Part shown: one piece after another, positions 24,809 to 33,800 of the stretch | Layout: each line of letters opens with the position of its first letter | How positions within the stretch are numbered: position 1 is the first letter of the stretch | Assembly: GCF_018604545.1 (NCBI RefSeq) | Contig: NZ_CP075896.1 | Coordinates: forward strand, 1,488,001 to 1,552,000 | DNA length: 64,000 bases | Direction: 5' to 3' | DNA from: Streptomyces koelreuteriae | GTDB lineage: Bacteria; Actinomycetota; Actinomycetes; Streptomycetales; Streptomycetaceae | Translations under genes and position numbers: made by a program | The notes under the pieces: generated by a model | Database searches by the model: none | What the model was told of the DNA's origin: nothing | Seen by the model: only the letters and a program-made list of their open reading frames with translations

Positions 24809-26004
24809 CGTGCGCCGACGAGATCGAGGGCCCGGAGCAGGAAGGCGCGGATTCGGCGGCGGCGGAGGCGGCGGACTGCCTCTGCGGCCGCGGCTGTCCG
24901 CCGTACGCACCCGGCCCCGAGGCGGTGGAGTCACGTGCCTCGAACGGGCCGGTGATGGCGGGGGACGTACTGCGCGGGGAGCGCGTCGTCGGCTTCTCCT
25001 ACGCGCAGCCGCCCGACGGTCGCCTGCCCGAGGCACGGGACGACCGGCTGCTGACCGAGGCCGATCACCAGCCGGACGCGCCTCCGCAACGGCCCGTGCC
25101 CACGGTCAGGCCCCCGGGGCCGGGCGACGAACGGCTCCCCCACGACCGGCTGCCGGCGCGGGCCGTGGTGCCCGCCGCCCGGCGCTCCCGGTGTCTGCCG
25201 GCGGCGGTGGACGACCTGCTGGCCGACGGCTCCGCGCCCTGGGGGCGGGTCTTCGACCCCATCGCCCGGACCGTACGGGAGGCCGGGCACGAGCTCTGGC
25301 TGAGCGGTGGGGCGCCCCGGGAACTGGTGGCGGGCAACGGCCGTGAGGCGGTCCGGGATCTGGATCTGACGGGCACCGCGCCGGCGGGCCGCTTCGCGGA
25401 GCTGGCACGCCGGACCCTGGAGGAGGACGGCGAGACCTACGAGCTGCGGGCCCGCGTGAGCCCCGACACCCTGGTCTGCACCGTCTACCGCGACGGCGGG
25501 CCCACCCCGCTCATCGAGTACCGGGGCCTCGGGCTCGGCGGCTTCCGCTTCCCGGCCACCGGCACCGACCTCGTCGCCGACAGCCTGCAACGGGACTTCA
25601 CCGTCAACTGCGTCCTCTACGACTTCGAGCGGCACCTCGTCCTCGACCCGAGCGAGCGCGGCCTGCCGCATCTGTCGGCACCGGGGCGCGCCCTCGTCCC
25701 CGTCAGCGCCTCGGGCGACCCGCTGGTGCGGGCCGCTCTGGCGGTGCGGGCGGTGAAGTTCCTCGTACGCTGGCAGACCGACGGTCCGGTGGACACGCGC
25801 GAACTGCGCGCGTGGACCGACGAGTTCCCCGAGGACTTGGCCGACCACGTCCGGGAGCGAGGAGACCAGGCATGGGACCGGCTGCTGGCCCTGCACCACG
25901 AATGCCTGGGCGGCGTCCCCGCGCAGCGTCAGACGGCGGTGGCGAGCACGCTGGGAGCGGGCGTGGAGCGACTGCTGAAGACGCTGCTGGGGAGCGCCGA
26001 ATGA
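24805..26004 (+). CDS. CCA-adding-type nucleotidyltransferase, head and neck domains only
   Basis: 399 residues, GTG start overlapping the previous stop, GGGAGG 8 nt upstream. Residues 1-130 are a Cys- and Pro-rich extension with no known domain. Residues about 145-330 follow the poly(A) polymerase/tRNA nucleotidyltransferase head and neck: ELWLSGGAPRELV (GG 168-169) equals the GGxVRD motif, VRDLDLTG supplies the metal-binding D185-x-D187, DSLQRDFTVNCVLYD (RDF 263-265) equals RRDFTINA, and SGDPLVRAALAVRAVKFLVR equals DPLRxLRAxRF. The tail and HD domains of a true tRNA CCA enzyme are absent, and real CCA enzymes are about 480 residues. In this operon it more likely modifies RNA or makes a nucleotide signal; both are inference. 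Confidence 0.75.
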   Translation: MTCADEIEGPEQEGADSAAAEAADCLCGRGCPPYAPGPEAVESRASNGPVMAGDVLRGERVVGFSYAQPPDGRLPEARDDRLLTEADHQPDAPPQRPVPTVRPPGPGDERLPHDRLPARAVVPAARRSRCLPAAVDDLLADGSAPWGRVFDPIARTVREAGHELWLSGGAPRELVAGNGREAVRDLDLTGTAPAGRFAELARRTLEEDGETYELRARVSPDTLVCTVYRDGGPTPLIEYRGLGLGGFRFPATGTDLVADSLQRDFTVNCVLYDFERHLVLDPSERGLPHLSAPGRALVPVSASGDPLVRAALAVRAVKFLVRWQTDGPVDTRELRAWTDEFPEDLADHVRERGDQAWDRLLALHHECLGGVPAQRQTAVASTLGAGVERLLKTLLGSAE

Positions 26005-27353
26005 ACGGCCCCACGATGAACGCTCCCTCGACGGGTGACACCGTTCCCCACCGCCCCCTCTCCGCCTGGGTCGCCCGCCTCGGCGTCGACGAAGGAGCGC
26101 ACCGCATCACCGGACCGGTGAACGACGGGGCCGAACGGACCGACGCGCGCACGCTCCCCCTGTTCCAGGACCCGGCCTGGCGCAGAACGGGCCTGGTGGC
26201 GCGGCGGGACGGCGGCCCCGCCGTCCCGGCCCTGGCGCTCAGCCACCCCGGCCGCGGCATCTCCTATGTGGAGCTGGACGACCACGGCCGCCCCCTGCCC
26301 GCGAGCGCGGACGGCACGGACCTGGTCGCCCGTATCGAGGAGCACTGGGAGGCCCCGCCCGCCGAACCGGACGTCCTGCGGGTCCTCGCCGGGGAGAGCC
26401 TCGACCTCAGACACGCCCTGCTGTACCGGCTCGCCTCCGAGACCACCGCGCCCCCGGTGCTCTTCCACGCGCTGCCCTGGAGCGACCTGGACACCGTCAC
26501 GGGCAATGTGCTGGCCGTGCTCGACGGGGCCACGTCCGTCGAGCCGCCCGGGTTCGAACTCCGCCACTGGTTCACTCCCGCGGCGACCCGGCTGGCGGGT
26601 CCCCTGGCGGTCCTGGAGCGCGGTATGCGGGAAGGGCGGGGGCCCGCAGCCCTGCGGCATGAAGCCGTCTCCCTGCTGACGGGGCTGCTGTCCGCCCCCG
26701 CGGAGAGGATCCCCGGCCACACCGCCCAGCGGCTCGCCCTGCTGGCCGACCGGCTCGGCAGACGCGACCCGCTGCTGCGGCACACGGCCCGGGTGGTCGC
26801 CTCCCGGCTCCACCCCGGGCCCCGGACCGGGCGGCCCCCGTCCTTGTCCCTGCGCCTGGAGTCCGTGCTGCCCGCCGCGGCCAGGCGGACCGAGCGTTCC
26901 TACGGGACGACCGCCGAGGACGAGTTGTTCGAGGCCGCCGCCGAGCACACCCCCGGGGGCCGGGTGCGGGTGACGCTGACGCTGCCGAAACCCCTGCGCA
27001 CGGCCGAGGAGAGCTGGATCGACGCCTCGGACGGCATCGTGGCGCCGTTCGTGCTCCGCCCGGCCGAGGCGGCACCCCAGCGGTACTGGGTCGCCCTGCG
27101 CAGCCGGGAGAGCGCCCTGCTCGGTGTCATCGAGCTGTTCGCCCCGCAGGACCGGTTCGAACTGGTCGCGGACGAGCCACCCGTGCCCTTCGCGGCGCTG
27201 CGCACGGTGCCCGCGATCGAGCTGGTGCCCTCGCTGCACGCGTCCTCGAACGCCACCCTGCGCCTGTGGGAGACGGCGGCGAGCGCCCTGCCGCCCGAGC
27301 ATCCCGTACCCGTGGCCCTCCGGCTCCGCCTGGAGGACATCGCCCGCCGGTGA
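26001..27353 (+). CDS. Unknown protein in the nucleotidyltransferase/SLATT operon
   Basis: 450 residues, ATG overlapping the previous stop (ATGA), GGGGAG 6 nt upstream. No signal peptide and no transmembrane helix. The N-terminal third has alternating strands (VELDDHGRPLPASADGTDLV). A helical middle follows (about 190-280, GPLAVLERGMREGRGPAALR, LLTGLLSAPAERI). A beta-rich C-terminal half then follows with GGRVRVTLTLPKPLR and APFVLRPAEAAPQRYWVAL. I recognise no family. Its place between the nucleotidyltransferase and the SLATT effector suggests an adaptor, or a regulator of either. Confidence 0.65.
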   Translation: MNGPTMNAPSTGDTVPHRPLSAWVARLGVDEGAHRITGPVNDGAERTDARTLPLFQDPAWRRTGLVARRDGGPAVPALALSHPGRGISYVELDDHGRPLPASADGTDLVARIEEHWEAPPAEPDVLRVLAGESLDLRHALLYRLASETTAPPVLFHALPWSDLDTVTGNVLAVLDGATSVEPPGFELRHWFTPAATRLAGPLAVLERGMREGRGPAALRHEAVSLLTGLLSAPAERIPGHTAQRLALLADRLGRRDPLLRHTARVVASRLHPGPRTGRPPSLSLRLESVLPAAARRTERSYGTTAEDELFEAAAEHTPGGRVRVTLTLPKPLRTAEESWIDASDGIVAPFVLRPAEAAPQRYWVALRSRESALLGVIELFAPQDRFELVADEPPVPFAALRTVPAIELVPSLHASSNATLRLWETAASALPPEHPVPVALRLRLEDIARR

Positions 27354-27374
27354 CCGACTACGAGGAGGCACACA

Positions 27375-27962
27375 GTGGCAGAGAACCCCGAGCCGGAGGC
27401 GCGGGCCCGGCGGGCGGCGATCGCGGACGAGCTGCGCCGGCTCGAGGAGAGCGCGATGTACAGCGCCCAGACGCAGTTCGAGACGGCGAAGCACTGGCGG
27501 GGCGTGCATCTGATGATGGGCATCCCCACCAGTCTGCTGGCCGCGGTGGCCGGTACGACCGCGCTGGTGGAGTCGACGGGGCGGATCGCCGCCGGCATCC
27601 TCGCGCTGGTGTCGGCCGGGATCAGCGCCGTCATGACCACGGTGAACGCGCCGCTGCGCATGTCCCACGCCACGGGCTGCGCCAACGCCTATCTGGAGGT
27701 GCAGACGGCCGCCCGGCAGGCCCGGACCGTGGACCTGCCCGTGCTGCCCGTCGACGAGGCCCGGCTCGTGCTGGCGGAGTTGACGGCCCGCCGGGACGAG
27801 CAGAACCGGGCCGCCGATCCCCCGGGCCGACGCGCCTACCGGCGCGCCCAGGCCAATATCGGGCGCGGCGGCCAGACGTACGCGGTGGACCACGACCGTC
27901 CGGCGGCGGGACGGTCAGTGCCGACGGAGCGCCCCGGAGCGGCGGAGTCGTCGTACGGCTGA
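27375..27962 (+). CDS. SLATT-type two-transmembrane-helix predicted effector
   Basis: 195 residues, GTG start with GAGGAGG 7 nt upstream, 21 bp after the previous gene. An N-terminal helical stretch (RRLEESAMYSAQTQFETAKH) leads into two adjacent membrane helices (about 47-66, LMMGIPTSLLAAVAGTTALV, and 70-90) separated by a very short turn. A helical cytoplasmic tail follows. The TAKHWRGVHLMMGIP...AAVAG pattern is characteristic of SLATT domains. These are predicted pore-forming effectors paired with nucleotidyltransferases in nucleotide-dependent conflict systems (Burroughs and Aravind classification). It would act in the cytoplasmic membrane when a signal is made by the upstream enzyme. Its 3' end overlaps the convergent carboxylesterase gene by 48 bp. 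Confidence 0.78.
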   Translation: MAENPEPEARARRAAIADELRRLEESAMYSAQTQFETAKHWRGVHLMMGIPTSLLAAVAGTTALVESTGRIAAGILALVSAGISAVMTTVNAPLRMSHATGCANAYLEVQTAARQARTVDLPVLPVDEARLVLAELTARRDEQNRAADPPGRRAYRRAQANIGRGGQTYAVDHDRPAAGRSVPTERPGAAESSYG

Positions 27963-29519
27963 GCGCAGTTCCGTACCGCGCGTGGGTGAACCGTCGACGG
28001 GGACCGAGGCGAGCGGGGGTTCCTCGGGCGTGACGGCGTCGCTCGCCCAGAGGGCGAGTTCGCGGTCCCGGGGGCCGTACGCCGTATAGGCCACGCCGTG
28101 GTCGGCGTCCGGGGCGCGGTCTCCGAAGACGCGCACCGGATGGGCCTCGTCCCAGCGCTCCCAGCCCGGGTCGCCGTCCGCGGCGAAGCGCGCCCAGGCC
28201 GTGTGCATCGCGTCGGCCAGGTCCTGCGGGGCGCCCTCCCCGGCCAGTTTGCGGGCCTCGGGGACCTCCCCGGTGTCGAAGACGAAGCCGAGTTCCAGCG
28301 CGTGGCAGGCGCCGAGGTCGGGGAGGTTCGAGGGCCAGGCGAATTCGTAGACGTAGGAGGGTTCCGTCCGGGCGTCGGCCAGGTGGTGCAGGGGGACGCG
28401 CAGGAGGTGGTCGGTGACGAGCTGGCCGACGAGGTCCGCCGTGCTCGCCTCGGGGTGCAGGGCGCGGTAGCCGCGCGGGACCTCGCTGCCGCAGTGGCAG
28501 CGGGCCATGGCACCGGCCAGGGCGACGGCTCCGAGGCGGTCGACGCGCTCCAGGAGGCCGCCCGGGACCAGCCACAGCCGGTACTCGTCCCGGGTCCAGC
28601 CCATCAGCAGCTCGACGCCGGGGGCCGCGCCGCCGTCGATGAGGGCCTGAAGGGGGTCGCGCGGGACGGTGTCGCCGTCGACGACGATGCCGAAGGCGGG
28701 GCCGCCGACGACCGGGCTGCTCAGCCTGCCCACCTCGGCCTGGGCGCTCAGCAGCAGGTCGCGGTCGACGGCGGCGAAGGCCTCGGCGGTGGCGGGGATC
28801 TTCAGCCGGGTGGCCATCCGGCGGACCATCCGCCGTACCTTGGCCCGCTCGGACGCCTCGGGCGGCCCGCTCTGCAGGATCGCCCGCCGGACGAGCCCCT
28901 GGGTCTGCGGGGCGGCGACGAGGGCGCCGATGCTGATCGCCCCGGCGGACTGGCCCGCGAGGGTGATGCGGCCGGGGTCGCCGCCGAAGGCCTCGATGGC
29001 CTCGTACACCCAGGTCAGGGCCGCTATCTGGTCGCGCAGGCCGGGGTTCGGGGGCGTGTCCGGGAACAGTCCGTAGCCCTCGACGCCCAGCCGGTAGTTG
29101 ACCGAGACACAGACCACCCCGTCACGGGCGAAGGCATGGCCGTCGTAGACGGGTACGGCGGAGGAACCCCTGGTCAGGGCGCCGCCGTGCAGCCAGAGAA
29201 GGACCGGGAGACGGGCTCCGGGGGACGGGTCGGGGGTCCAGACGTTGAGGTTGAGGCAGTCGTCGCCGGGCACGACCGGGTCGGACAGATAGTGGGCGAA
29301 GGCGCCGGAGTACGGGGGTTTCGGCGGGGTGGGGCCGAAGGCGGCGGCGTCCCGGACGCCGTCCCAGGGCGGGAGCGGGACGGGCGGACGGAAGCGGCGG
29401 GGGCCGAAGGGGGGCGCCGCGTACGGGATGCCGCGGAAGACCGCCACACCCCGCTCGAACCTGCCGCGTACGGCCCCGTACGGGCTCCTGACCACGGGAT
29501 CCGTCTGGTCTGCCGTCAT
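27915..29519 (-). CDS. Type-B carboxylesterase (alpha/beta hydrolase)
   Basis: 534 residues, normal for the family. The oxyanion-hole motif is LWLHGGALTRGSS, the nucleophile elbow GQSAGAISIG, the acid lies in GWTRDEYRLW (Glu) and the catalytic His in GACHALELGF. EDCLNLN-type sequence is present as GDDCLNLNVWTP. There is no signal peptide, so it is probably cytoplasmic. These enzymes hydrolyse ester bonds of small or medium substrates; a role on acetylated or feruloylated sugars is possible because polysaccharide genes follow, but it is not shown. ATG 29519 is chosen over the longer frame because family similarity starts at VVRSPYGAVRG. A strong inverted repeat lies upstream (29542-29600). Confidence 0.88.
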   Translation of the reverse strand: MTADQTDPVVRSPYGAVRGRFERGVAVFRGIPYAAPPFGPRRFRPPVPLPPWDGVRDAAAFGPTPPKPPYSGAFAHYLSDPVVPGDDCLNLNVWTPDPSPGARLPVLLWLHGGALTRGSSAVPVYDGHAFARDGVVCVSVNYRLGVEGYGLFPDTPPNPGLRDQIAALTWVYEAIEAFGGDPGRITLAGQSAGAISIGALVAAPQTQGLVRRAILQSGPPEASERAKVRRMVRRMATRLKIPATAEAFAAVDRDLLLSAQAEVGRLSSPVVGGPAFGIVVDGDTVPRDPLQALIDGGAAPGVELLMGWTRDEYRLWLVPGGLLERVDRLGAVALAGAMARCHCGSEVPRGYRALHPEASTADLVGQLVTDHLLRVPLHHLADARTEPSYVYEFAWPSNLPDLGACHALELGFVFDTGEVPEARKLAGEGAPQDLADAMHTAWARFAADGDPGWERWDEAHPVRVFGDRAPDADHGVAYTAYGPRDRELALWASDAVTPEEPPLASVPVDGSPTRGTELRSAVRRLRRSGALRRH

Positions 29520-29541
29520 CTGCCCACCAGCCCTTCGCCGA

Positions 29542-29600
29542 GCTCGTGCACCGGTATCACCAGAGCACCACATCGCTCACGGGTATTCCGGTGCACGAGC
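29542..29600. repeat. Inverted repeat with 13-bp perfect arms upstream of the carboxylesterase
   Basis: GCTCGTGCACCGG at 29542-29554 and its exact complement CCGGTGCACGAGC at 29588-29600, separated by 33 bases. It lies between the end of the lyase gene (29612) and the start of the esterase (29519), both on the minus strand. It could be a pair of operator half-sites, a terminator for the lyase or an attenuator for the esterase. Confidence 0.6.
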
Positions 29601-29611
29601 CGGCTGGACGG

Positions 29612-30859
29612 CTATTTGGCGTACATCAGGGTGCCGAAGCCGAGCTGGTCGTAGCCGCCGCTGTCGCTGCCGTAGTCACCCCCTCCGCCCTCGGGGGCGA
29701 CGGAGAAGCACATCTGGGAGATGTACTTGTCGTCGAGGAGCAGGCGCCTGCCGTAGTGGTAGTGGAGCATCGCCCACACGGGTCGGACCTGGCCGCGCGA
29801 CCCGGCGCCGGGCACGGTCTGCGACTGCGGGGAGCAGTTCTGGCCGCTGCCCCAGTTGTAGGTGGTGAAGGGCACGTCCATGTTCAGGTTGTACTTGGCG
29901 ACGTACTGGGCGGCCTTCATGAAGCGGCGGCCGTCGTACGAGTAGAGGTCCTCGCCCTGGTTCCAGGCCATCTCGCAGATCGCGCCCATCTGGCCCATGC
30001 CCATGACGGTGTGGCCCTGGTCGCGGCCGGACTCCTGCCACTGGCCGAGGTCGTAGCCCTCGACATTGCTGTACAGGAACGGGACGGCGTTCTTGATGGA
30101 GCCGTTCCCGGCGCCGTTCTTGAAGTAGGTCACGGCCTGGTCGTACTTGGCGCCGTCGTTGTTGAGGATGCCGATAGCCAGGACGGAGGCCATGTTGCAC
30201 AGGTCCCAGTTGGCCCAGTAGTTGGTGATGCAGGCGTCGTTGTGGCCGGTCAGGAACTGGTTGTTGAGCGGGTAGAAGACGTTGGCCATCATCTCCTGGA
30301 AGGCGCCGAGGTCGAACGCGCTGTAGTCCCGCATGAGTTCGGCCGCGTTGGCGAACTGCCAGCCGTAGAGGCCGGCGGCGAGGAACCGGTCGGCGTTTCC
30401 GGTGACGGTCGTCAGGGTCGTCGCCCAGGCGTTGAGGATCCGGGCGGCGCACTGGGCGTTGGCCTCGGTGCCGCCGACCCTCCAGCGCAGCGCGTTCTGG
30501 TAGGCGGCGGCGATGTCGTTGTAGAGGAGGCCGTAGTTCTGTCCGGTGCCGCCGCGGATGATCGTGGCGGTGGCGCGGTTGGTCCAGGTGGACTGGGAGT
30601 GGGAGTTGGCGACGAGCTTGTTCCAGCCGGACAGCCAGGGGTCGTCGCCCGCGGCGACCCTGACCTTGGCGCGGTTGATGTCGCCTGCGTTGTGGAGCAT
30701 GCCGGGGTGGGTGAAGGTGCCGGGGGCGGCGTCCGCCGTGGTGGCGGTGGCTCCGGCGCCGAGGGCGAGGGCCGCGGTGAGGCCGCCGGCGGTCTTGAGC
30801 AGACCGCGGCGGCTCACCCGGCCGCCCTCGTGGTGCGTGTGGGGGGAAGTGCGGCTCAT
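29612..30859 (-). CDS. Secreted alginate-lyase-superfamily polysaccharide lyase
   Basis: 415 residues with a Tat signal (SRRGLLKTAGGLTAALALG). The mature protein matches the alpha/alpha-barrel alginate-lyase domain (PF05426): it starts FTHPGMLHNAGDINRAKVRV, has the ITNYWANWDLCNMASVLAIG segment with the conserved Asn-Trp pair, and QWQESGRDQGHTVMGMGQMG containing the Arg and His expected near the active site. It should cleave a uronic-acid-containing polysaccharide by beta-elimination outside the cell; alginate need not be the substrate. It is a single-domain paralogue of the N-terminal part of the next gene, which ends 28 bp upstream. Confidence 0.82.
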   Translation of the reverse strand: MSRTSPHTHHEGGRVSRRGLLKTAGGLTAALALGAGATATTADAAPGTFTHPGMLHNAGDINRAKVRVAAGDDPWLSGWNKLVANSHSQSTWTNRATATIIRGGTGQNYGLLYNDIAAAYQNALRWRVGGTEANAQCAARILNAWATTLTTVTGNADRFLAAGLYGWQFANAAELMRDYSAFDLGAFQEMMANVFYPLNNQFLTGHNDACITNYWANWDLCNMASVLAIGILNNDGAKYDQAVTYFKNGAGNGSIKNAVPFLYSNVEGYDLGQWQESGRDQGHTVMGMGQMGAICEMAWNQGEDLYSYDGRRFMKAAQYVAKYNLNMDVPFTTYNWGSGQNCSPQSQTVPGAGSRGQVRPVWAMLHYHYGRRLLLDDKYISQMCFSVAPEGGGGDYGSDSGGYDQLGFGTLMYAK

Positions 30860-30887
30860 GTGGGGGCTTCTTTCGTTCGGTGGAGGC

Positions 30888-33800
30888 CTACAGGGGGGTG
30901 ATGCTCACCTCGTCGAACTCGGTGGTGCTGCGGGCCAGGGGGTCGCGGGAGCAGACCACGAGGCCCACGTAGTAGGGGGCGTCACCGAAGCCGGGGAGGT
31001 CTCCCTCGGCGAGGGGGGTGAAGGTGGCGCCGCCGTCGGTCGAGGCGGATGCGGTGAAGTGCGTCCCGGTGCGCCTCAGCCGCAGCAGGCAGGGGGCGGT
31101 GACGGCCGCGTTGCCCGTGAAGGTGGACTTTCCGGCGACGGTCGGGCGCAGCATCAGCTGGGCGCTCGTGCCGCCGGTGACGATCGCCCCGGCCGCCTGG
31201 TCGAACGGCGACAGGGACTTGGCCATCAGCAGGCCGACCCGGTCGCCGCCGGCTCCGGAACGGGAGACCAGGCGGACGGTGACCTCGCAGTCACCGCTGA
31301 CGGGCCGTCGTACGAACTGGCCCGTCATGCCCTGGTTGTTGACGGTGAGGTCGGTCCCGGCGCCCCGCACCACGAAGGTCCCGTCCTCGTGGGCGGTGGA
31401 GCCGGGGGTCTGGACGGCGACCACGCCGAGAGTGCCGTAGGCGCGGTCGTCGAGGATGACATCGCCCAGGTCGCCGTGGCTCCAGGGCGCGGGCGGCGGG
31501 GTGCCGACCGTGAGCGTGAGGGTGCCGGTGGTGTCTCCGGCGGCGTTGCCCGCGCCGGCGGTGACGGTGAACTCGCCGGTCCGGGTGGGGGTTCCGGAGA
31601 TCAGGCCGGTGCGCCTGTCCAGATGGAGGCCGTCGGGGAGTCCCTTCGCCGTGAACCGGATCGGCTCGTGCGCGGCGCGCAGGAGGTGCCGGAAGGGGAC
31701 GCCTTTGTTCGCGAACGCCGTCGTGGGTGAGGTGAGTCGGGGCGCGGACGGGGTCGGCATCGCGGCCTTCGCCGCCTCGGACAGGGGCCCGCGCCCGGAG
31801 CTGTTCGTCTTGGCGACGGCGTAGTGGTACGTCGTGCCGGGCCTGCCGGTGGCGTCGGCGTACCGGACGCGGGTGCCGAAGCCGACGGGGCCGATGCCGG
31901 TCGCGATCGTCCGGAACGGGCCCTTGGCGGAGGTGGAGCGCAGCACCGTGTAGCGGGCCGAGAGGTCCGGGTCGGTCCAGGCCAACTCGACCGCGTCGGC
32001 GCCGGCGACGGCCCGGAGGTCACCCGCGGCGCGGGCCGGGCGCGGCACGGACCAGACCTCACCGCCCGTACGGGAGACGACGCTGACGTTGTCGAAGGCG
32101 CCGGTGCCGGTCTCGGCGTAGTCCTCTGCCACTCCCAGGCAGGAGGTGAGGGTGAGTCCGACGTGCACGGTCCTGCCCACCTCCACGTCACTGGAGCCGA
32201 CTTCGGTCCAGCGGACGCCGTCCGGGGAGATGGCCCCGGTGCAGCGGTCGCCCTTGCGGGTCACCCGGACCCAGTAGGGCATCCGCAGCCGGTAGCCGTC
32301 GCCCGCCCCCTCGACGTAGGGGGCCCGGAGCGGGGTCGCCGACTCGGGCAGTTCGCCGAGGGAGGAGATCGGGAAGGCGGCGCCGGTCGTGATCGCCTGT
32401 TGCTGGGAGGGCGGCACGGGCGTACTGCCGGTGCCCTTGATCCCGGCTCCCGCCTTGGCCCGTACGCTCCACACTCCGCTCCAGGTGTGCAGCGGCAGGC
32501 CCTGGATCAGCATGGCGGCGTGGGCCGCGTCCGCGTCCAGCCCGGCCCGTACGGTGACGCCGATCCTGGAGTACTGGGAGCTGAGCGGCCATACGATCCG
32601 CGCGGTGATGGTGCCGTCGCCGCGCAGCGGCAGATGGGCCAGGCGGTGGGCGTCGGCGGTGCCGGAGGCCTCCAGCACGAACCGCTCGCCGTCGAAGACC
32701 GCCGCCCCGGGGATTCTGACGTCGCCGATGTCCCGGGTGGACCAGGGGGCGGGCAGGCCGGGCACTGCGGAGGCCCATGCGGAACGGCCGCTCCTGCCCT
32801 GGGAGTTGACGGCTGCCACGGTGTAGTAGGAGGTGCGGCCGGGGCGGGCGCGGCGGTCGGTGTACGTCGGCTCGCCGAGACCCGTGGCGATCTTCTCGTA
32901 CGGCCCGTCGGGGCTGCTCGCCCGCAGGACGGTGTACGACTCGGCCCACGCCGAGGGCAGCCAGGCCACGGTGACGGACCGGTCGCCGCCGACCGCAGTG
33001 ACCCCGGCCGGGGCCGTCGGTACGGACGGGGCCGGGGCCTTCGTACCGGCGAAGGTGAGGGTGCCCCAGCCGGGCAGGTCGTCATTGCTGCCCTCGACGA
33101 CGCGGGCGCCGCCCGTGCCTCGGAAGACGGCCGCTTTGGTGTAGGGGGTGTCGAGGCCGCGGACACCGGCGTAGTGCGCGTACGCCATCTCGTAGATGGG
33201 GGGCAGGGTGCCGCGTCCGACGGCCGAGACCGACGTCTTGACGTACTTGCCGGTGCGGTCCAGGTCGGGGACGAAGGGGACCTCGCCGCCGAGGTTGTAG
33301 CGGGCGGCGTACTCGGTGTTCTTCAGCAGCCGGTTGTCGTCGAAGGCGTACAGGTCGACGCCCTGGTTCCAGGCGACCTGCGCGGCGTCGGCGAGCAGGC
33401 CGACGGCGAGCTGCTCATGGCCCTGGTCGCGGCCGGACTCCTGGCCCTGGCCCGCGTCGGTGACGATGCGGTGCGGGACGCTGCCGTTGCCGGCTCCGGC
33501 GGCGGCGAAGCGCAGGGCGTCCTCGAAGAGGGTGGGCTCCTCGCAGAACACGCCGATGGCCAGGATCGACTGGACGGAGGTGAGGTCCCAGTTGCCGTTG
33601 GCGTAGAGCATGTAGCCGGAGATCGCCGGATACCAGACGCGCAGGAAGGACTCCTCGCAGCGGGCGATGTCCTCCTTCGCCCAGCCGTCGTAGCCGCTGT
33701 GGCGCAGCAGTTCGGCCGCGTTGACGAACTTGAAGACCTGGAGGCCCGCGCCGAGCGGCCCGTCGGCGCCGGTGATCGCGGTGAGGGACGCCGACCAGGC

